Part shown: one piece after another, positions 1 through 7,251 of the stretch | How positions within the stretch are numbered: the stretch's first letter is position 1 | Layout of the letters: each line of letters starts with the position of its first letter | Source: Microbacteriaceae bacterium | Lineage (GTDB): Bacteria; Actinomycetota; Actinomycetes; Actinomycetales; Microbacteriaceae | Direction: 5' to 3' | Length of the DNA stretch: 35,888 bases | Assembly (NCBI GenBank): GCA_947447385.1 | Contig: CANFKN010000001.1 | Span: forward strand, 1-35,888 | Notes under the pieces: model-generated | Databases searched by the model: none | What the model was told of the DNA's origin: nothing | Seen by the model: the letters and a program-made list of their open reading frames with translations, nothing else | Made by a program: the position numbers and the translations under genes

Positions 1-80
1 GCGTGCCAGAGGCTGCCAACGGCAACCGAGAACTCGCGTTCAACCGAATAAAGGAACTTGTCGTGGTTGGCGAAAGACAT
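1..80 (-). CDS. 5' end of a probable SRPBCC (START-like) domain protein, cut by the window edge
   Basis: Only the first 26 codons are inside the window. They start at the ATG at 80-78 and read MSFANHDKFLYSVEREF followed by SVAVGSLWHA. A short N-terminal strand leading into an 'S/A-x-x-x-x-L-W' helix resembles the start of SRPBCC/AHSA1-like ligand-binding proteins, but 26 residues are too few for a firm family call. The ATG directly follows the TAA stop of the RNase J gene (stop at 83-81) with no gap. A GAGG lies 5 nt before the ATG, inside the last codons of RNase J, so translation is probably coupled. The frame is open to the window edge. Confidence 0.5.
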   Translation of the reverse strand, partial: MSFANHDKFLYSVEREFSVAVGSLWH

Positions 81-1757
81 TTAGGCCTCGATTACTACTG
101 GAATGATCATTGGTTTGCGACGGTGAGCCTTGCTGACCCAGCCCCCGATTGTGCGACGAATTACCTGCTGCAGAGCATAGCTATCGCGTGTGCCGTTCGC
201 CATCGCCTCAAGCAACGCTCGTTCGATTTGCGGGCGAACGTTGTCAAAAACGTGGTCTTCTTCGGCAAAGGCGCGGGCGCGAATCTCAGGGCCAACCATG
301 AGTTTACCATTGGTTTTGTCGATAACGCAGAAAATCGAAATGAAGCCCTCGGCAGCCAAAGTTCGGCGGTCTTTAAGGTCTTCTTCGGTGATGGTGCCAA
401 CCTTATTGCCATCGACAAACAAAAGCCCGCACTCAACGGCACCGACAACCTCAGCGATGCCGTTCTCGAGGTCGATGACCCAGCCATCCTCGGTGATTAG
501 AACGCGCTCACTTGGCACGCCGGTTTGCTCAGCCAACTTGCCGTTGGCAATGAGGTGGCGATATTCGCCGTGAACCGGCATCACGTTTTTAGGCTGCAAA
601 ATGTTGTAGCAATAGAGCAGCTCGCCCGCCGCAGCGTGACCAGAAACGTGCACCTTGGCATTGCCCTTGTGAATCACATTGGCACCGAGCTTGGTTAGGC
701 CATCAATCACGCGATAGACCGCATTCTCGTTGCCCGGAATCAGCGAGCTAGCCAAAATAACTGTGTCACCCTCACCGACCTCAATGTTGTGGTCAAGGTT
801 AGCCATGCGAGCCAAAACAGCCATCGGCTCGCCCTGCGAACCGGTGCTCATATATACGATTTTGTCGAGCGGCAGGTCGGCGGCTTTCTTGAGATCAATC
901 AACACATCGCCTGGCACCTTGAGGTGACCCATCGAAGCGGCGATATCCATGTTTCGCACCATGCTGCGACCAACAAGTGCCACGCGACGCCCGTGGGCGT
1001 GAGCGGCATCGAGCACCTGCTGCACGCGGTGAACGTGTGAACTGAATGAGGCAACAACAACCTGGCGCTTCGAACGGCCGATGATGTCAGCCAGAACCGG
1101 GCCAATGTCTTTTTCAAGCGGAGTGAAACCAGGCACATCGGCGTTGGTCGAGTCGCTCATGAAAAGGTCGAGCCCCTCTTCGCCGAAGCGGGCAAACGCA
1201 CGCAAATCGGTGAGGCGGCCGTCTAGCGGAATTTGGTCCATCTTGAAGTCACCGGTGTGAAGCACTGAGCCGGCCTCGGTGCGAATCATCACAGCGAGCG
1301 CATCAGGAATCGAGTGGTTCACGGCAACAAACTCGAGGTCGAAATCGGCTAGCTTTTCGCGACGCCCCTCGGCAACCACCATGCTGTATGGCGCGATGCG
1401 GTGCTCTTTGAGTTTGGCTTCAACAAAAGCTAACGTCAGGCCCGAACCAATCAAAGGAATATCTTGCTTCAAGCGAAGCAAATACGGTACGCCACCGATG
1501 TGGTCTTCGTGGCCGTGGGTCAGCACGATGCCAACGATGTCGTCAAGACGATCGTGCAAATAGCTAAAGTCAGGCAAAATCACATCGACACCCGGCTGGT
1601 GCTCTTCGGGGAACAGCACACCACAGTCAACAATCAGAATCTTGCCGTTGAGCTCAAAGACGGTCATGTTACGGCCGATTTCGCCGATGCCACCAAGCGG
1701 AATGATGCGCAAAACTCCGCGGCGCAGCTTAGCTGGCGCGGGCAGGGTTTGAACCAT
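81..1757 (-). CDS. rnj: Ribonuclease J (metallo-beta-lactamase/beta-CASP RNase)
   Basis: The product is a 558-aa cytoplasmic zinc ribonuclease with 5'-3' exonuclease and endonuclease activity in mRNA decay and rRNA maturation. The metallo-beta-lactamase signature HGHEDH is at residues 81-86. Further metal ligands are in VNHSIPD (about 147-151) and HTGDFKMD (167-174). A beta-CASP domain follows, with SDSTNAD and the HVSGHA motif, and then the C-terminal domain. The length is normal for actinobacterial RNase J. The start is the ATG at 1757, preceded by a weak purine stretch (GAGAACCA). The gene lies 130 bp downstream of dapA on the same strand, as in mycobacteria (Rv2753c/Rv2752c), and has its own candidate promoter in that gap. 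Family assignment is certain; regulation is inferred. Confidence 0.97.
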   Translation of the reverse strand: MVQTLPAPAKLRRGVLRIIPLGGIGEIGRNMTVFELNGKILIVDCGVLFPEEHQPGVDVILPDFSYLHDRLDDIVGIVLTHGHEDHIGGVPYLLRLKQDIPLIGSGLTLAFVEAKLKEHRIAPYSMVVAEGRREKLADFDLEFVAVNHSIPDALAVMIRTEAGSVLHTGDFKMDQIPLDGRLTDLRAFARFGEEGLDLFMSDSTNADVPGFTPLEKDIGPVLADIIGRSKRQVVVASFSSHVHRVQQVLDAAHAHGRRVALVGRSMVRNMDIAASMGHLKVPGDVLIDLKKAADLPLDKIVYMSTGSQGEPMAVLARMANLDHNIEVGEGDTVILASSLIPGNENAVYRVIDGLTKLGANVIHKGNAKVHVSGHAAAGELLYCYNILQPKNVMPVHGEYRHLIANGKLAEQTGVPSERVLITEDGWVIDLENGIAEVVGAVECGLLFVDGNKVGTITEEDLKDRRTLAAEGFISIFCVIDKTNGKLMVGPEIRARAFAEEDHVFDNVRPQIERALLEAMANGTRDSYALQQVIRRTIGGWVSKAHRRKPMIIPVVIEA

Positions 1758-1773
1758 TGGTTCTCGTTTCAGT

Positions 1774-1803
1774 TATTTAGTTGGTCATTTATGTTTTGGT
1801 CAA
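1774..1803 (-). promoter_or_regulatory. Candidate sigma-70-type promoter of rnj
   Basis: On the minus strand TTGACC (1803-1798) and TAAATA (1779-1774) are separated by 18 nt. This places transcription start about 10 nt before the rnj ATG at 1757. It lies in the 130-bp dapA-rnj gap and would let rnj be expressed apart from dapA. It is a motif match only. Confidence 0.45.
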
Positions 1804-1887
1804 CACTCTGTTGTTGAACCGAAATCTGTATTGCTCGAATGCTCGCGCCGCGGTTAGGCGGTTTGTGTGGCATCCGAGAAAAATGGT

Positions 1888-2868
1888 CTAGCGGGTGGTG
1901 CCTGCAACTTTCGGCAGTGCACCGCCGGCGGCAGCGTTGCGGTCTGGTCTGAAGTTTTCAAAGGTTAGACCCGTGATGGTCTTGACCTTGTCGATGTCAT
2001 CTTCGATGCGGGCAGCTTCGGCGTCTTCTGGGCCAACGAGCGGCAAACGCACTCGTGGGCTGTCGATGATGCCGAGGCCGTGCAAAGCATATTTTGTAGC
2101 GACGGTGCCTGGCACGTGAGTCATAAGAGCGCGCTGAAGCGGCTCAAGAGTGTTGTGCACCGAAAGCGCGTGGTTGAAGTCGTTGCGGTTGGTTGCATCG
2201 ACAAGTTCACGATAGGCGGCAGGTGCGACATTCGCGGTCACGCCAATCAAACCGGTAGCGCCGATTGATAGGTGAGGCAAGACGTTGCTGTCGTCGCCCG
2301 AGAAATAAATCAAATCTGTTTCGTTCATGATTCGTGAAGCCTGAGCGAGGTCACCCTTGGCGTCTTTGACCGCAACGATGTTTGGGTGCTTAGCCGCACG
2401 GTGAAAAGTGTCGTAGCTAATCGGAATGCCGGCGCGACCAGGAATGTCATACAAGATAACTGGCAGGTCGGTGGCGTCAGCGATTAGGCGAAAGTGAGTT
2501 AGCACACCAGCCTGCGAAGGCTTGTTGTAATAAGGCGTGACGATCATTACGCCGTCGGCACCAGCAGCCTCGCTTGCCTTATAAAGCTGAATCGCGTGAG
2601 CGGTTTCGTTAGAACCACCGCCGGTGATGATTTTGGCGCGGCCACTTGAGACGCTCTTTGCAACGGTCACGAGCTTGAGCTTTTCGGCGTCGGTCAAAGT
2701 CGAAGTTTCGCCGGTTGTGCCGGTCACGACAACGCCGTCGGCACCATTGCTGATGATGTAATCAATCAGCTTCTCGGTGCTTGCCCAGTCAACCTCACCA
2801 TCAGAATTCATGGGGGTTACGAGGGCGACCAACACCTGGCCAAAAAAGTCTTTACCGTTCTGCGACAT
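1888..2868 (-). CDS. dapA: 4-hydroxy-tetrahydrodipicolinate synthase
   Basis: This enzyme condenses pyruvate with aspartate semialdehyde, the first committed step to diaminopimelate and lysine. The product is 326 aa, counted from the ATG at 2868 (MSQNGKDFFG). Diagnostic residues are the TTGE motif (51-54), catalytic Tyr140 in ILYDIPGRAG, and the Schiff-base lysine Lys168 in VAVKDAKGD. The frame stays open upstream to 3105, but that extension runs through the divergent SulP gene and looks non-coding. A TAATCT box exactly 7 nt before the ATG supports the chosen start and implies a leaderless mRNA. The protein is slightly longer than typical (about 300 aa) because of an Ala/Gly-rich C-terminal tail. 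dapB is in the same window, so two steps of the pathway lie near each other. Confidence 0.96.
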   Translation of the reverse strand: MSQNGKDFFGQVLVALVTPMNSDGEVDWASTEKLIDYIISNGADGVVVTGTTGETSTLTDAEKLKLVTVAKSVSSGRAKIITGGGSNETAHAIQLYKASEAAGADGVMIVTPYYNKPSQAGVLTHFRLIADATDLPVILYDIPGRAGIPISYDTFHRAAKHPNIVAVKDAKGDLAQASRIMNETDLIYFSGDDSNVLPHLSIGATGLIGVTANVAPAAYRELVDATNRNDFNHALSVHNTLEPLQRALMTHVPGTVATKYALHGLGIIDSPRVRLPLVGPEDAEAARIEDDIDKVKTITGLTFENFRPDRNAAAGGALPKVAGTTR

Positions 2869-2905
2869 GGCTACAAGATTAGCGCAGACAGCTAGCATTA
2901 AAAAT
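2869..2905. promoter_or_regulatory. 37-bp divergent dapA/sulP promoter region, both sides leaderless-like
   Basis: Only 37 bp separate the dapA ATG (2868, minus) from the sulP ATG (2906, plus). On the minus strand TAATCT (2881-2876) sits 7 nt before the dapA ATG. On the plus strand TAGCAT (2893-2898) sits 7 nt before the sulP ATG. Both spacings would place the transcription start on or next to the A of ATG, so both mRNAs would lack a leader and Shine-Dalgarno sequence. No good -35 element was recognised on either side. Confidence 0.6.
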
Positions 2906-4174
2906 ATGAGTCTGTTGCCCACTGGCGGCGAGCTTTTGAATTTGTTCAAAAGTCCCGGCCAAAATTTGCTTAGCGGCGTGACGGTTGCGCTGGTGGCACT
3001 GCCCCTTGCACTCGGCTTTGGAATCGCCTCGGGCATGGGTGCGCAGGCAGGAATCACCGCAGCTGTCATCGCCGGCTTCTTGGCAGCCCTTTTCGGTGGC
3101 AGCAATTTTCAAGTTTCTGGGCCAACCGGGGCAATGACTGTCGTGCTGATTCCGATCTATGCAAATTTCTCGACGGATGGCATTCTGCTCGTCGGCCTCG
3201 GCGCAGGCCTCATCTTGCTCGTGGCAGCCCTCGTCGGGCTCGGGCATCACATTCACCGCCTACCGGTTTCACTAATCGAGGGAATCACCGCAGGCATTGC
3301 CATTGTGATTATTTTGCAACAGCTGCCGGCGGCTTTTGGCGTGACTCCCCCAACCGACGGAGACCTGCCTCAAAAGGCATGGGCGGCGCTCATCGAGCTG
3401 ATCGGCTCTGGGGCATTTGGTTCGCTCGCGATGAGTGCTTCTGTTGCGGCTCTGGTAATTTTTGGTAGCCACCGGTTTCAGCGATTGCCGGTGAGCCTAG
3501 TCGTGGTTGTCTTAGCCACGATTGTTGCGCAGGTTTGGCACCTACCTCTTGCAGACGTTGGTGCGCTGCCACCGAGCATCGGCAGCTTTAGCTTGAACTT
3601 CTTTGGCGCTACTAGCCAGCTGTCAGCCCTGATTGTTCCGATGCTTTCGGTGGCTGCTCTGGCAGCGCTCGAAAGTTTGCTTTCGGCAAAAGTAGCCGAC
3701 CGCATGAAACCCGATCAACCGCCGCACGACAGCGACCGCGAACTTTTCGGTCAGGCTATCGCAAACCTAGTTACGCCATTTTTTGGCGGAGTGCCTTCAA
3801 CGGCAGCTCTGGCTCGCACCGCAGTAAACGTTCGTTCAGGTGCTACCAACCGACTTGCTGCCGTCGTTGCCTCAGTGCTGCTGGGCATATTGGTGCTGGG
3901 TTTCAGTGATCTGGTCTCACAGATTCCGCTAGCAGCGCTAGCCGGAGTGTTGATTGCTACAGCAACGCACATGGTCAAACTGTCAGAGCTTTGGCATGTG
4001 ATGCGCGGCAGTCGGCTCGACGCGCTGGTGCTTACAGCAACGGCAATCGCAACCGTTGCTCTAGACCTAACAACGGGGTTGTTCATCGGGCTAGTGCTTT
4101 GGTTGATTTTGCGCAAGAGTCGCCTCAGCCGCGCTGAACCGCTGGTTGACCAAGACGAGACGTTGGGCGACTAA
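2906..4174 (+). CDS. SulP-family anion transporter without a STAS domain
   Basis: The product is a 422-aa integral membrane protein with about 11-12 hydrophobic segments. It carries the SulP signature around the first helices (SGVTVALVALPLALGFGIA, then FQVSGPTGAMTVVL). SulP proteins move sulfate, bicarbonate or other anions, usually by proton or sodium symport, and the substrate cannot be read from sequence. Typical members have about 550 residues with a cytoplasmic C-terminal STAS domain. This one stops soon after the last helix (ILRKSRLSRAEPLVDQDE), so the STAS domain is missing. The ATG at 2906 is chosen because a TAGCAT box lies 7 nt upstream; the longer in-frame extension runs through dapA. 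Its 3' end overlaps the thyX stop by 4 bp. It interrupts the otherwise minus-strand dapA-thyX order. Confidence 0.88.
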   Translation: MSLLPTGGELLNLFKSPGQNLLSGVTVALVALPLALGFGIASGMGAQAGITAAVIAGFLAALFGGSNFQVSGPTGAMTVVLIPIYANFSTDGILLVGLGAGLILLVAALVGLGHHIHRLPVSLIEGITAGIAIVIILQQLPAAFGVTPPTDGDLPQKAWAALIELIGSGAFGSLAMSASVAALVIFGSHRFQRLPVSLVVVVLATIVAQVWHLPLADVGALPPSIGSFSLNFFGATSQLSALIVPMLSVAALAALESLLSAKVADRMKPDQPPHDSDRELFGQAIANLVTPFFGGVPSTAALARTAVNVRSGATNRLAAVVASVLLGILVLGFSDLVSQIPLAALAGVLIATATHMVKLSELWHVMRGSRLDALVLTATAIATVALDLTTGLFIGLVLWLILRKSRLSRAEPLVDQDETLGD

Positions 4175-4902
4175 GGAGCTACTCGGCCGTTCGCGTTGAA
4201 AGCCTCATAGGTTAGCGGCATGAGCTTTGCCCAGAAGTCTTCCATTTTTTCAGCACACATTTCGATTTCGCGCTGTGGGAACGAAGGAAAGTGTGTGCCC
4301 TCGCGCTGAGTGCGCAAGCTCAAGAAGTTCATCAGAGCACGGGCATTCATCGTTACATACATGCTCGAATAAATGTTGAGAGGCAAAACGATGCGGGCAA
4401 CCTCACGTGCAACGCCAGCCTCGAGCATGCGCAAATAGGCAGCATAAGCCTCAGTTGAGGCCTTGCGTGATTCTTGCTCGACCAAAGCGATCTGCTCAGG
4501 TGTGCCAGGCAAAAACTCATAGTGACCAGTCTTGCCAACCTGCACTAGGTTGCGGTCTGGGCCAGGAACATAAAAGACTGGGCTGAGCTGCTTGTAACGG
4601 CCTGACTCTTCGTTGTAGCTCGCGATGCGGTGGCGCATGAACTCGCGAAACACAAAGATTGGCGCTTGCACATAGAAAGTCATTGAGTTGTGCTCAAACG
4701 GGCTGCCGTGGCGGTCGCGCATCAAATAGTTGATGAGGCCGCGGCTGCGCTTGTCGGCTTCAGCATCTTGCTCGTTCATCGCCGACTCAAGGGTTTGTTC
4801 GCCCTGCGTCGAAACGCGGGCAGCAAAAAGCACATCTTGGTCGGTGGCATTTGAGCGCACCAGTTCGACGGTAACGTCGCTTCTAAAAATTACATCAGAC
4901 AC
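4171..4902 (-). CDS. thyX: Flavin-dependent thymidylate synthase
   Basis: ThyX methylates dUMP to dTMP using FAD, NADPH and methylene-tetrahydrofolate. The 243-aa product has the ThyX motif RHRxxSxNExSxR at residues 90-102 (RHRIASYNEESGR) and the C-terminal dUMP-binding region around NARALMNFLSLR. The start is a GTG at 4902. An AUG at 4895 is out of frame. A TAAACT box (4914-4909) lies 6 nt upstream, again suggesting leaderless transcription. Its TAG stop shares the tetranucleotide CTAA with the sulP TAA (4 bp convergent overlap). No thyA is visible in the window. The position beside dapA and rnj matches mycobacterial order. Confidence 0.97.
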   Translation of the reverse strand: MSDVIFRSDVTVELVRSNATDQDVLFAARVSTQGEQTLESAMNEQDAEADKRSRGLINYLMRDRHGSPFEHNSMTFYVQAPIFVFREFMRHRIASYNEESGRYKQLSPVFYVPGPDRNLVQVGKTGHYEFLPGTPEQIALVEQESRKASTEAYAAYLRMLEAGVAREVARIVLPLNIYSSMYVTMNARALMNFLSLRTQREGTHFPSFPQREIEMCAEKMEDFWAKLMPLTYEAFNANGRVAP

Positions 4903-4908
4903 AGCTAA

Positions 4909-4914
4909 AGTTTA
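4909..4914 (-). promoter_or_regulatory. -10-like box of leaderless thyX
   Basis: TAAACT on the minus strand is 6 nt before the GTG start at 4902. There is no Shine-Dalgarno sequence in between. It is part of a spacing pattern repeated across the window. Confidence 0.45.
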
Positions 4915-4951
4915 GGCGCTCTGGAGCGATGATGCGACGCGTCTTGCGGCT

Positions 4952-4994
4952 GTGGCGCGAACTGACATGCGACAGTGGCGTGAACTGACATGCG
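4952..4994 (+). repeat. Tandem direct repeat, 20-bp unit with 23-bp period, upstream of the thioredoxin/DUF4395 operon
   Basis: Two copies of GTGGCGYGAACTGACATGCG lie at 4952-4971 and 4975-4994. They differ at one position (C in the first, T in the second). They sit 77-119 bp before the thioredoxin ATG and 50-92 bp before the thyX GTG, in the divergent intergenic region. Two phased near-identical sites in this position could be a regulator-binding element, but no known consensus was recognised. Confidence 0.6.
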
Positions 4995-5058
4995 GTACTG
5001 CCTCGACTTGGCTCTGTAAGAAAACGACATAAAAACGCACGGATGTTTGAGCCCCTCG

Positions 5059-5064
5059 TAATCT
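5059..5064 (+). promoter_or_regulatory. -10-like box of the thioredoxin/DUF4395 operon
   Basis: TAATCT lies 6 nt before the ATG at 5071 with no Shine-Dalgarno sequence between. This would produce a leaderless mRNA. Confidence 0.5.
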
Positions 5065-5070
5065 AGAGTC

Positions 5071-5517
5071 ATGCCTTTTGAAGCCAAACTTGCACTATTT
5101 GCAGCCCTCGTGGTGCTGAGTGTTTTTGCTGGCCTGATCTGGAAAGCCCGCACGGGTCGAGCAAACCTAGTCAAGTCTGGCGAGTTGGTTGACCTAAACA
5201 AACTTGAAGCTCTCAAAGATGGTGTGCGCGTTAGCAAATATGGCCGAAAGGTGACGTTCGTTCAGTTCTCAACTGAGGTGTGCTCGCAGTGCCGTCAGAC
5301 AGCCCGCCTGCTAGGCGAAGTTGAAGCTAAACACAAAGACGTTCTTCACGTTGAGGTTGACGTGACCAACCGTCTTGACCTGGCAGCCCACTTTAAAGTT
5401 CTTCAAACCCCGACCACGCTGGTCTTAGATTCATCCGGTCGCGTTAAATCGCGCATCGGTGGCGCACCCAAGCCAAATGTCATCGCCCACGAACTAGAAA
5501 AACTAGAGGTTATCTAA
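5071..5517 (+). CDS. Membrane-anchored thioredoxin-like protein (CSQC active site)
   Basis: The product has 148 aa. Residues 6-24 form one hydrophobic segment followed by a basic stretch (WKARTGR), which suggests an N-terminal membrane anchor. The rest has a thioredoxin fold with CxxC at 71-74 (VCSQCRQT) and the cis-proline loop TPT at about 113-115. The tryptophan normally before the first cysteine is replaced by Val. The topology, and so whether the domain faces the cytoplasm or the exterior, cannot be fixed from sequence. Its TAA stop overlaps the ATG of the DUF4395 gene by 1 nt (TAATG), so the two proteins are made together and probably act together in thiol-disulfide exchange. It could serve an oxidative, reductive or sulfur-carrier role. 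Confidence 0.85.
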   Translation: MPFEAKLALFAALVVLSVFAGLIWKARTGRANLVKSGELVDLNKLEALKDGVRVSKYGRKVTFVQFSTEVCSQCRQTARLLGEVEAKHKDVLHVEVDVTNRLDLAAHFKVLQTPTTLVLDSSGRVKSRIGGAPKPNVIAHELEKLEVI

Positions 5518-5996
5518 TGTCATCTGCAGCAAACGGCACCACCCCGGCAGGCATCGACCCGCGCGGCCCGCGCTTTGGCGCAACCATCACCAACGTGCTT
5601 AGCGTCATCATCTTTTTCTTGGCACTAGACACCGACCGCATCAACCAGAGCGCGGCTTACCTACTTTTGGTCTTGGCTGCGGTGTTGTTTGCTGTTGGCG
5701 CCTTCTTTGGCCCAAGTGCCCACCCATATTCTTGGCTCTATAAGAAACTCGTCAAGCCACGCCTTGGCGCGCCAAAAGAGCTAGAAGACCCTCGCCCACC
5801 TCAGTTCGCTCAGGCAGTTGGTCTCTTTGTGGCCGCTGTCGGCATTGTGCTGCAGGCAGTCGGCGTTCAATACGGTGTGGCAATTGCGGCTGCAGCCCTA
5901 TTTGCTGCTACCACTCTTCAGGCTTATTTTGCCTACTGCCTCGGTTGCCAGATTTATCTAGCGCTTAAGCGCGCTGGCATCATTCGCGCCAGCTAG
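5517..5996 (+). CDS. DUF4395 membrane protein with C-terminal CxxC
   Basis: The product is a 159-aa membrane protein with about four hydrophobic segments (about 25-37, 46-64, 98-115 and 119-140). The opening IDPRGPRFGATIT is typical of DUF4395. A CxxC pair (Cys141, Cys144 in YCLGCQIYL) follows the last helix. Function is not established for the family. Translational coupling (TAATG) to the upstream thioredoxin-like gene and the matching dithiol motif suggest that it relays electrons or thiols across the membrane with that protein; this is an inference. The 3' end overlaps the convergent gene at 5958-6398 by 39 bp. Confidence 0.85.
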   Translation: MSSAANGTTPAGIDPRGPRFGATITNVLSVIIFFLALDTDRINQSAAYLLLVLAAVLFAVGAFFGPSAHPYSWLYKKLVKPRLGAPKELEDPRPPQFAQAVGLFVAAVGIVLQAVGVQYGVAIAAAALFAATTLQAYFAYCLGCQIYLALKRAGIIRAS

Positions 5997-6398
5997 TTTG
6001 ATTGCGCGGCGCATGGCTGCGCGAGCTCGGCGACGATCGCCGGCTGCGTCATAAGCCATGCCCAGCGCGAACCAAGCTGACCAGCTGTCTTGATTGGCTT
6101 CGACAGCGGCGCTAAAGCGCTCGAACTCGGCATCGGCAGAAACGCGAGTTGCGCGGCCGCTTGGCTGAAGGTCTAGGTTGAAATCAGGAAACTCCCCGCG
6201 CGCCACCAAAGTCTTGCCAAGACGTTCGAGGCGAAAACCAAAGCGAATCTCATAGAAGATTCCTGCCAGGCCAACAGCCGGCAAAACTAGCAAAACGCTA
6301 CCCATGACAACACCGGCAAGGCGCCCGCTGCCGATCAAAATGAAACCCTTGTCGCCGAGCAACACCACATAGAGAATGGTGAGCACGGTCATGACCAT
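5958..6398 (-). CDS. Small membrane protein with a single TPR-like motif, function unknown
   Basis: The product is 146 aa from the ATG at 6398. Two hydrophobic segments (about 2-20 and 27-48) are followed by a soluble C-terminal part. That part contains one tetratricopeptide-like helical hairpin (DSWSAWFALGMAYDAAGDRR, then ARAAMRRAIKLA). A TTG seven codons upstream (6419) could start a 153-aa form. The ATG at 6398 is preferred because TAAAAT (6411-6406) lies 7 nt before it, matching the leaderless pattern of this window. It follows dapB on the same strand after an 86-bp gap. Similar small TPR membrane proteins are, as I recall, common in actinobacteria. No partner can be named. Confidence 0.75.
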   Translation of the reverse strand: MVMTVLTILYVVLLGDKGFILIGSGRLAGVVMGSVLLVLPAVGLAGIFYEIRFGFRLERLGKTLVARGEFPDFNLDLQPSGRATRVSADAEFERFSAAVEANQDSWSAWFALGMAYDAAGDRRRARAAMRRAIKLAGANDASALKR

Positions 6399-6405
6399 CG
6401 CGCCG

Positions 6406-6411
6406 ATTTTA
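6406..6411 (-). promoter_or_regulatory. -10-like box of the leaderless TPR-like membrane protein
   Basis: TAAAAT on the minus strand lies 7 nt before the ATG at 6398. It also overlaps the codons that would follow the alternative TTG start at 6419, so both readings cannot be right. Confidence 0.45.
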
Positions 6412-6484
6412 GTTTGCAAGTTCTAAACCCTTAGCTATTCGAAGTGGCAGATGTTGATTGCCCTTGGTTCGTGAAGTTTGACTC

Positions 6485-7249
6485 TTAGCGCTTTGACGCT
6501 TCAACAACCGCCTGCAAGCCAACAGTCAACGCCGTTGCGGTGGCTGCGGTTCGAATGGCAAGCAAAATGCCCGCCTTGTAAGAACTAACCGAGCTCACTT
6601 CGTGGCTGATTGTGAGAACTTCACTCTCGCCACCGAAAAGCACGTCTTGCTTAGCAGAGACACCGGCGAGGCGAAGGCTGTGAATCGGCACGCCAGCTGC
6701 CACCTGGCCTCGAGCTTCTTGACCAACGCCAGGCAAAAGTGGCTGAGTTAGCCCAGCCACTGCGCGCGCGTGAGAAATCATCTCGGCGGTGCGCACTGCA
6801 GTGCCCGACGGTGAATCGATTTTGCCGGCGTGGTGAGCCTCAACGATTTCGATTGAATCAAAGAAGGTGGCGGCTTCGGCGGCAAACTTGCTGGCAAGCA
6901 TCGAGCCGATAGAAAAGTTTGGAATCACAAGAACGGCAGCTTGTTCGTTGGCAGGCTTGGCTGCATTAGCAGTGTGCAGTTTAGCCTCGACAGCCGCCAG
7001 CTTGCTGGCCGACCAGCCACTCGTGCCCACAACGACCTTCAGACCATTGGTGATGCAAAAGTCAACAACGGTTTCGCTGACTTCGAATCGTGTGACGTCA
7101 AAAACTACATCAGCGCCAACAACCTGGCTGATTTCGCTCTTTGAATCTAGGGCTGCGTGCAAACGCAAATCTTGTGCGCCATCGATCAAGTCGAGGGCAA
7201 GCTTGCCCATGCGGCCGGTAGCACCAACAACTGCAACTGAAATGCTCAT
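6485..7249 (-). CDS. dapB: 4-hydroxy-tetrahydrodipicolinate reductase
   Basis: The enzyme reduces the DapA product with NAD(P)H in the diaminopimelate/lysine pathway. The 254-aa protein has the Rossmann motif VVGATGRMGK (8-16). The substrate/catalytic segment EAHHAGKIDSPSGTA spans 138-151, with His139, His140 and Lys143. Length and motifs are complete. The ATG at 7249 is only 2 bp after the stop of the M16 peptidase gene (TAG-TT-ATG), so dapB is the last gene of a tight pnp-peptidase-dapB unit. In M. tuberculosis these genes are in the same order but with others between. Confidence 0.97.
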   Translation of the reverse strand: MSISVAVVGATGRMGKLALDLIDGAQDLRLHAALDSKSEISQVVGADVVFDVTRFEVSETVVDFCITNGLKVVVGTSGWSASKLAAVEAKLHTANAAKPANEQAAVLVIPNFSIGSMLASKFAAEAATFFDSIEIVEAHHAGKIDSPSGTAVRTAEMISHARAVAGLTQPLLPGVGQEARGQVAAGVPIHSLRLAGVSAKQDVLFGGESEVLTISHEVSSVSSYKAGILLAIRTAATATALTVGLQAVVEASKR

Positions 7250-7251
7250 AA

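Noticed and set aside
2869..3105. Longer dapA start upstream of 2868
   Set aside because: The extension overlaps the sulP promoter and coding region, adds unnatural Ala/Pro-rich residues, and the TAATCT box supports the start at 2868.
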